Positions 58,383 through 64,000 of a stretch of DNA of 64,000 nt are shown piece after piece; within the stretch, counting starts at the first letter, position 1; every line of letters starts with the position of its first letter. Made by a program: the position numbers and the translations under genes. The DNA is taken from NCBI GenBank assembly GCA_036877525.1, contig JAZGTH010000002.1, positions 7,858,501-7,922,500 on the forward strand, written 5' to 3'. The DNA comes from Chromobotia macracanthus (lineage: Eukaryota; Chordata; Actinopteri; Cypriniformes; Botiidae). The notes beneath the pieces are model-generated. The model did no database searches. It was not told the DNA's origin and saw only the letters and a list, made by a program, of their open reading frames with translations.

Positions 58383-61300
58383 AAGGAAGAGAGACATAGA
58401 TATAGAGAAGAGAATCTCTCCTCTTTATTAGAAGAAAAGTGAATTAGTGTGTTGGTCTGACCCGATTTTTCCTCTTCTGGATTTTATTACACAGGAAGTC
58501 TCCTTGAGTCACACAGCAGTTCCTTTGAACATCGAATTTTAAGTTCCTTATTGGAGAGAGGCTTTGTTTTGTTTGAATTATGAGCTGGCTTTATAGTGTT
58601 TGAAGGGATTATACAGATAGCTCAGGTCAAGGATTAGTATTTCAGCAAACTGTATTAGTTTTCTTTAAAAATAACTCTGCGTTTGCAAATAATGCCTAAA
58701 ACAAACAACTAACTTCAATCTTGAAAGCAGCCTTGGTTTAGTTACCTGGTTTACCCGATAGCATTAAATTTTAATGCCCAATTATATATAAATAGCTGTG
58801 CCTTTGTCTAGATTTATGTATAGCCTGAACATCATGTCTCACACACTTTATTTTGTCTTCCATTAAGCCTCTGAGATGTGACACCATGGTTCCTGACTCC
58901 CTGCCACTATAGTGAAAAATGTATGTTGAAAGAGTACAGACAGCACAGTTGGGAATGTTCAGTGTGGACTTTTTACCCACTGGGGAACCTAGAGTAGGGA
59001 CAGGGCAACACCCGAAAGTTCAGAACAACCTTCTGGCTGTCATGAGTAATACATGATGGCTCTCATATAAACCACCAGGACACTGATTTGAGTCACCACC
59101 AACACACCCTGTAGTCTTAGGGAAATGCACGCGGGAAATGACTGGTAGGGTAAACGACAGCATGGGGTAGGGTCACTGATTTTACAGGTGTTTATATGGA
59201 TTTTCTTCACCAGTAACCAGCCAGCCTGTAGTCAACTGTAGGGGTTCTGCCAGTGGGTCGCAATCCAAAAATGAATTGGATATTTGTTTTGATGGCAGAC
59301 CGCAAGGAAAAACATAAACATTGTTAAATGCAACTAATAAAACAATATTGCACAGTTCCCATAGCATAGTGCAGATAAAATTAATAGACCTTTAAAAGTT
59401 TTTGATAATACTAAAACAATATCCAGCCCAAGGCTTGCTCTGTGTGTGTCTGGTAAATCACACTTGTGTCGATTATGCTTTTACAAAGTTACATTTTTTT
59501 TATTCATCTTATGTAAATAATTGCATGTTTTCAGGCCTATATAGTTAATTATTGATAGGTTTTTGTATGCTAAACAATTTTTGTTTTGTGTTGGGTTGCC
59601 AGTTGATGTAAAATACTGCACTAAAACCAGTTGAGAGGAACTGCATTACAATTTAGATTTTTAAACTGTGCAAATAATCCCTTGCAGATATAGTTTAAAG
59701 AATGCTTACCAACTTTTTACTTACATTGCAGTTTTGATTTAAAATTGGACACAAGCTGATGCTTTATTTTTATAAGCAATGTGGGTCGTCATTTTTGCTT
59801 GTTTGCTGTTTTGTTTTGCCCAAGTACTGAATAAATAACTGAGCTTAGCAAAAGAGATATTAGTTTTACAGTAGTCATCACAGACCCAATGTAAGTGTCC
59901 ATTTGGTCCCCTTTAGTACCGTATGCCCATGAGTCTGCACTTTCGGGACAGGTAATTAAGTTCTCTTATCTCAGGCACTAGAACAATTTTTCCACTATAA
60001 ATTCACTTAATCTAAAGTCTCTTTAAACATTCACATCATGTCAAACTCTCATCTAGACTTTGTGGTTTACTATATTCCTTAAAAAGAGAAAAACAATAAA
60101 GTTAAGATTAGGAATGTGTAGCACTGAATCATCAGCAGTTTCTGATAACACCCAGTGACCAAATAACCTTTAAAACTAACTTACTTTTTAGGTTACTTTG
60201 TCCATGAACCATTGTGTACTTTAGCAAACTACAGATAAAGCTTCAATTATACAACTTTAAATTAACCTCCCATTTACATAACCTGTTATTGCTGTCTTAA
60301 TCATTACATGTAGATATAAATAAATCTAATTCTGGCCAATAATGGCTTAAAATTGTTAGCAATCTTCATGTTAATTTTCACAAAATGCAAACATTATGAC
60401 AGTTTATGACAGCCAACATTTTAATGATCATAATTTTAAAAAATAGAAACATACTAATTATATCTTTATTAAGCTGAAATCTTTTTTACTTTAACATACA
60501 ACTTGAGTGTTTCAGGGTGGAAATGAGTGAAAATGATGGCAAGGGTCGCATATGGTGTTGTGTTTTTTCTGCATCACTGACCCCAGTGACTAAAGCAGCT
60601 GCTGTTTGTATCTTCTAGAGCCGAGCTGCTGTCTCTGTCCTTAGTCCTGTCTGACTGTACCTACCTACCTGTCATGGATGTACACACTTACGCTACACAC
60701 CTGTGCTTCTGCCACACACATATCCATGTGTACACACATAAATGCACAAAAAGCTTGTCACACTCAAGGTAACCAACCAGCAATTCTATTTCAATTCCCA
60801 CACTGACACACCGGTCAAATTTTCTCTCTCTTTTCTGTCTCTCTCTTACACACATACACTTGTTATAATGGTGAGAATTTTCCATCGAGTTCTATAGTGT
60901 TTGTATTTGTATAAATCCCTATTTAACACAGAACAGATGTTTCGACCTTAAACAGGCCAAAGCCAACAGTACTGCCCAAACAATAAATACTAAGACCTCT
61001 AAAACACAAAGCATTTATATGTGTCAAAAGTCAATCTATGCATAATTACATTTATTGCAAGGTCAAATTCTTGGCAGAGTTAACAGTTTTTAGTTTACAG
61101 TCATAAAAAGGGGGTGGGGAGGTTTACTGTAATTTACCGTCAGTGTCATTTGCATGGAGTTCTATTCTCAATCTGCACAGAATGCTAATGTAAGGCCGTT
61201 TCTCAGACTTAGAGGCTTTTTCTGTTGCGTAAAGATGTGCCATACCAATTCGTACATGAACGGTATTCAAACCGACCTTCGGGTTATGAGATGCTCCTGC

Positions 61301-61402
61301 TCAATACCAATAGCTGGAGAAATGAGAGTCAGGCTGGTTGTACCTTTGTGATGCTAATAGAAACTGAAGATAATAGAGCGATGACCAAAGTTCAGCAGTT
61401 AG
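58383..61402. other. Unassigned non-coding stretch
   Basis: AT-rich, with TACCTACCTACCTGTC at ~60659 and CT-rich text near 60823-60848. No mobile element, RNA gene or coding signal was recognised. Confidence 0.33.
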
Positions 61403-61556
61403 ACAGTGAAAGAGAGAGGGAGTGACTGGGGGTCGAGCGAGCAAAACAGACGAAGGAGGGAGAATACAGAGATACAGTGGGAAAGCAAAGGAGGACAGGA
61501 AATAAAGAGAGTGTGAAAGACAGAGAAAGAGTATGAGAGTCAGAGAGGGTCAGAGC
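61403..61556 (+). repeat. Imperfect polypurine tract (GA-rich)
   Basis: About 150 bp dominated by A and G, e.g. GAAAGAGAGAGGGAGTGACT, GACGAAGGAGGGAGAATACA and AGAGAGGGTCAGAGCA, with scattered T/C. The strand asymmetry is strong and may support non-B structure. Confidence 0.7.
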
Positions 61557-62379
61557 AATTTAAACAAACAGCGTAAGAAGTGCAAGAGATTTTATATCCA
61601 AACTTCAGATTTCAATGCCTCCAGTACTATCTGTTTACTGTTAAAATGACTCTAGTTTAAAGTTAGAAATGACTTAGACATTGTTTCCAGGCTGGTTTAT
61701 GTTGTGTAGTCCCGATCTAGTTGGTGCTTTTAACTAACAAAATGCAAAGATTAATTGCATTGGAGAACATATATTCAAGAGTATTCGATTTAGCCAATGT
61801 TCTAATCATCAATTTCAAGGTTTTAATTTATAAATAAAAATTACTACTTTTTTACTCAGACATTTCACTGATTATCATGCTATTAAAAATATCCTCTTAT
61901 TAAAAATATATATTTTTGTAGCACTAATCTACATTTTGATTTTAAAATTGTGGTTGAGGATTTTGCTTTACAAAGTCTCGCTTCAAGTTCCAAAATGAGA
62001 AAAAAAATCTACTTTTAAATACTTAAGCACAAAAAAAATCAAATTTATTTTAAGTATGCTTCAGCTGTAAATACTTGGACTTTAATTCTTTAATTTCAAT
62101 TAAAACATCAATTAAGCATAATTTCTCTGTGCTTTCTTGTACCTACACATGCTAAGTATGATGGAAAGCAGTTGAACTAATGAATTATATAAATGTCAAA
62201 TGCCAATGTTCAAAATAATCACAGATTCAGCTTTGGAATGGGTGCCAAATAGCTATAATATCGGTACGTTTGGAACTAGCAAAAACAGCAAACTGTGTAC
62301 TTAATGTTCACAGCTGAAGTACATCTCCCACGACACTTTAAACACTGCCACCCACTGCATGCTAAGAGAGATGATCTCC
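61557..62379. other. Unassigned AT-rich stretch
   Basis: No feature recognised. Confidence 0.33.
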
Positions 62380-62580
62380 ACCTGACCTGAAGTTTAATCA
62401 GTCAACGCCAGACCACCGGCCTCAATCATGTCTTGTTTATAATAAACTAGCTGCAGCCCTTTGCAGCTATAAAAATAACTTATTTTGATGTTATGACCTT
62501 GTGGCTAGCCAGTGCCCAGAGAAAAGAAATGTGGGCATGAAATATCTCACAGCACTAACAGGAAATAGATGGTAACTTTC
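62380..62580. promoter_or_regulatory. Candidate regulatory block
   Basis: TTAATCAGTCAACGCCAGAC, CACCGGCCTCAATCATGTCT, CTAGCTGCAGCCCTTTGCAG and TTATGACCTTGTGGCTAGCC. Complex unique text between AT-rich flanks. Confidence 0.25.
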
Positions 62581-62677
62581 AAACAGTAAATCATCTACAC
62601 TGACTCAAAAACATGAAGACTGTCTCTCAGGACTGACACTTTAACAAAGAGTTGGAGAAAACGGCTCAAGAGGAACC

Positions 62678-62790
62678 TTAAAGAAATATTCTGGTTTGAA
62701 TATAAATTATGATCTATCGACAGGACCTCTGCATGATACCTGGAAAAGGATATCAAAAAATGGATGGAACTATTTCTATAGAACTTTCTA
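62678..62790 (+). mobile_element. Left part of a second non-autonomous TIR family
   Basis: Starts TTAAAGAAATATTCTGGTTT, then GAATATAAATTATGATCTAT and CGACAGGACCTCTGCATGAT. This follows the opening of a cyprinid repeat that begins TTAAAGG(A/G)ATATTCCGGGTT. It has a different interior from family A, though the terminal TTAAAG is shared. The right end was not found. Identification is from memory. Confidence 0.45.
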
Positions 62791-63110
62791 TAAAGCAAAC
62801 ATTGTTCACATATAACAAGATGTTCATCCACAGAGAGAAGCAGGCCATGTAAAACGGATGATTTAGACAACTTTGTATATTACATATAAAGTTATATATA
62901 TATAAACTTTTTACATTTTTTACTGAATAATTCATCCAAGTGCTTCAACAAAAATACCTAAAAGTATTAAAAGTCATGATGTAGATAGCTGCCCGTTTAA
63001 TGAAAACACTACCAGTTATTCTATTCCATAATTTCTACTTCCCTTACACTCTAATCTGGGATTTTCTGTTATAAGTCATTTGGTTAAAACCTCCATATTA
63101 CAGTCAAATA
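62791..63110. other. Unassigned AT-rich stretch
   Basis: A small TATATATATA run lies at ~62893. Nothing else was seen. Confidence 0.33.
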
Positions 63111-63445
63111 CCAAGCTAACATGGGAACGTTCTCAGAATATTGACTAACATACTGTAAAAATTATATCAGTGTTATCAAAAATGTTCTTGTAGTAACGTT
63201 AGTAGAAATGTTATTTGTTAAGTTGTTACTGGTGTAAGTATATTTTAAAAAATGTTACACAATTTAAAAATGTGTGGATAACATTATTATAACCAAACAA
63301 TAACGTTAAATACAACATCTAAAAACTGGATATTATAAACATTCTTAGACAATTCAAAATACATTTTTTTAATGTAATTAAATTTTTTTAATGTTTAATG
63401 AAAACATTAGGGAACCATTCTTACAACCTAAAATTGTTAGCTTGG
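63111..63445 (-). mobile_element. CCCAGCTAAC-type TIR element, inverted
   Basis: Perfect 10-base termini CCAAGCTAAC (63111) and GTTAGCTTGG (63445); both carry the same compensating C-to-A/G-to-T change relative to the 36974 copy. TA flanks both ends. Interior ATAACCAAACAATAACGTTA and CAACCTAAAATTGTTAGC match the other copies in reverse. Confidence 0.85.
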
Positions 63446-64000
63446 TAGCTGCCAGACTCATTCTATCCAATTACAAAGATAAGACCTTCCCAAAATCATA
63501 CAAAAACAAGTAATTTGGAGAAGCTGGGCATTCAGACATATCAGCTGCTTGGCATGAGGAATCCATTTAGGAAACAGGAATAAGAAAATGTCTGGTACAG
63601 AGTTTGAGGCCGCTCTTTCTGAATATAAGTTGACAGGAGAGAAATGATGCTTTCTGACTCAGACACTAAAAGGCTGTGCTGTGAATTTTAACCCTGTTCG
63701 GGGACCACCTATGACTGTGCATTAAAATAATGTAGCTACAAGGAGAATGTCCCACACTTACCTCCATGACCCAACATGAGGTATTGTGACTCAGTTGTTA
63801 ATATAAGACTGGTGGCAGTTTTACAGTCACTCTTAGTTATTTCAAAGCAAACATAATCTTAAGTGACTTTTACAGAAGACATACAAAAACATTGCAAGTG
63901 CACCAGCAGATATGTCAACAACCCAAAGTTGAATCTTGCTGTGTCATCCTAACACTGCAACTCAGTGACCAGAAATGGCCTAACAGATCTGGCCAGAGCC
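63446..64000. other. Unassigned non-coding stretch
   Basis: Unique sequence to the window end. No feature recognised. Confidence 0.33.

Overview
The window reads as nuclear DNA of a teleost fish, most likely a cyprinid (carp, goldfish or zebrafish group). It is AT-rich, has no long open frames, and is full of TA/CA microsatellites. It also carries short terminal-inverted-repeat (TIR) transposons, tRNA-derived SINEs ending in a TCTGCCAAATGCATAAATG-type tail, and a Tc1-like relic, in forms I associate with cyprinid genomes. That identification rests on remembered repeat families; no search was run. No bacterial, phage or CRISPR feature is present.

No complete gene was recognised. The open frames of 60-134 codons are mostly chance frames, many of them translations of SINEs or microsatellites. 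The exception is a 96-codon stop-to-stop frame on the minus strand near 29.0-29.3 kb. Its composition is protein-like (rich in L, K, R, E, D; no W; one C), so it could be a terminal exon or a gene relic. The rest is best read as a gene desert or very large intron.

Layout. 0-5 kb: a repeat end at the left edge, a GC-rich TATA-bearing block (0.48-0.93 kb), a mobile element, two diverged copies of a ~230 bp block, and a nested direct/inverted repeat cluster (2.57-3.2 kb). 5-17 kb: mostly unique sequence, with a duplicated three-part motif (9.0 and 13.1 kb), TAAT-rich inverted repeats (12.6, 15.26 kb) and a SINE nested inside a TIR element (16.1-16.8 kb). 17-30 kb: candidate regulatory blocks (19.1, 22.2, 24.5 kb), a minus-strand SINE, a perfect (AT)44 tract and the coding candidate. 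30-48 kb: a Tc1-like relic, an inverted-repeat-bounded element, a palindrome/octamer cluster (32.6 kb), TIR elements and GC-richer blocks (43.9, 48.0 kb). 48-64 kb: two SINEs, candidate regulatory blocks (52.7, 56.0, 58.0, 62.4 kb) and three TIR-element copies.

The recurring theme is repeat-derived DNA interleaved with GC-richer, homeodomain- and octamer-site-rich unique blocks. That pattern fits a regulatory landscape around a developmental gene lying outside the window, but this is inference: conservation could not be tested here.
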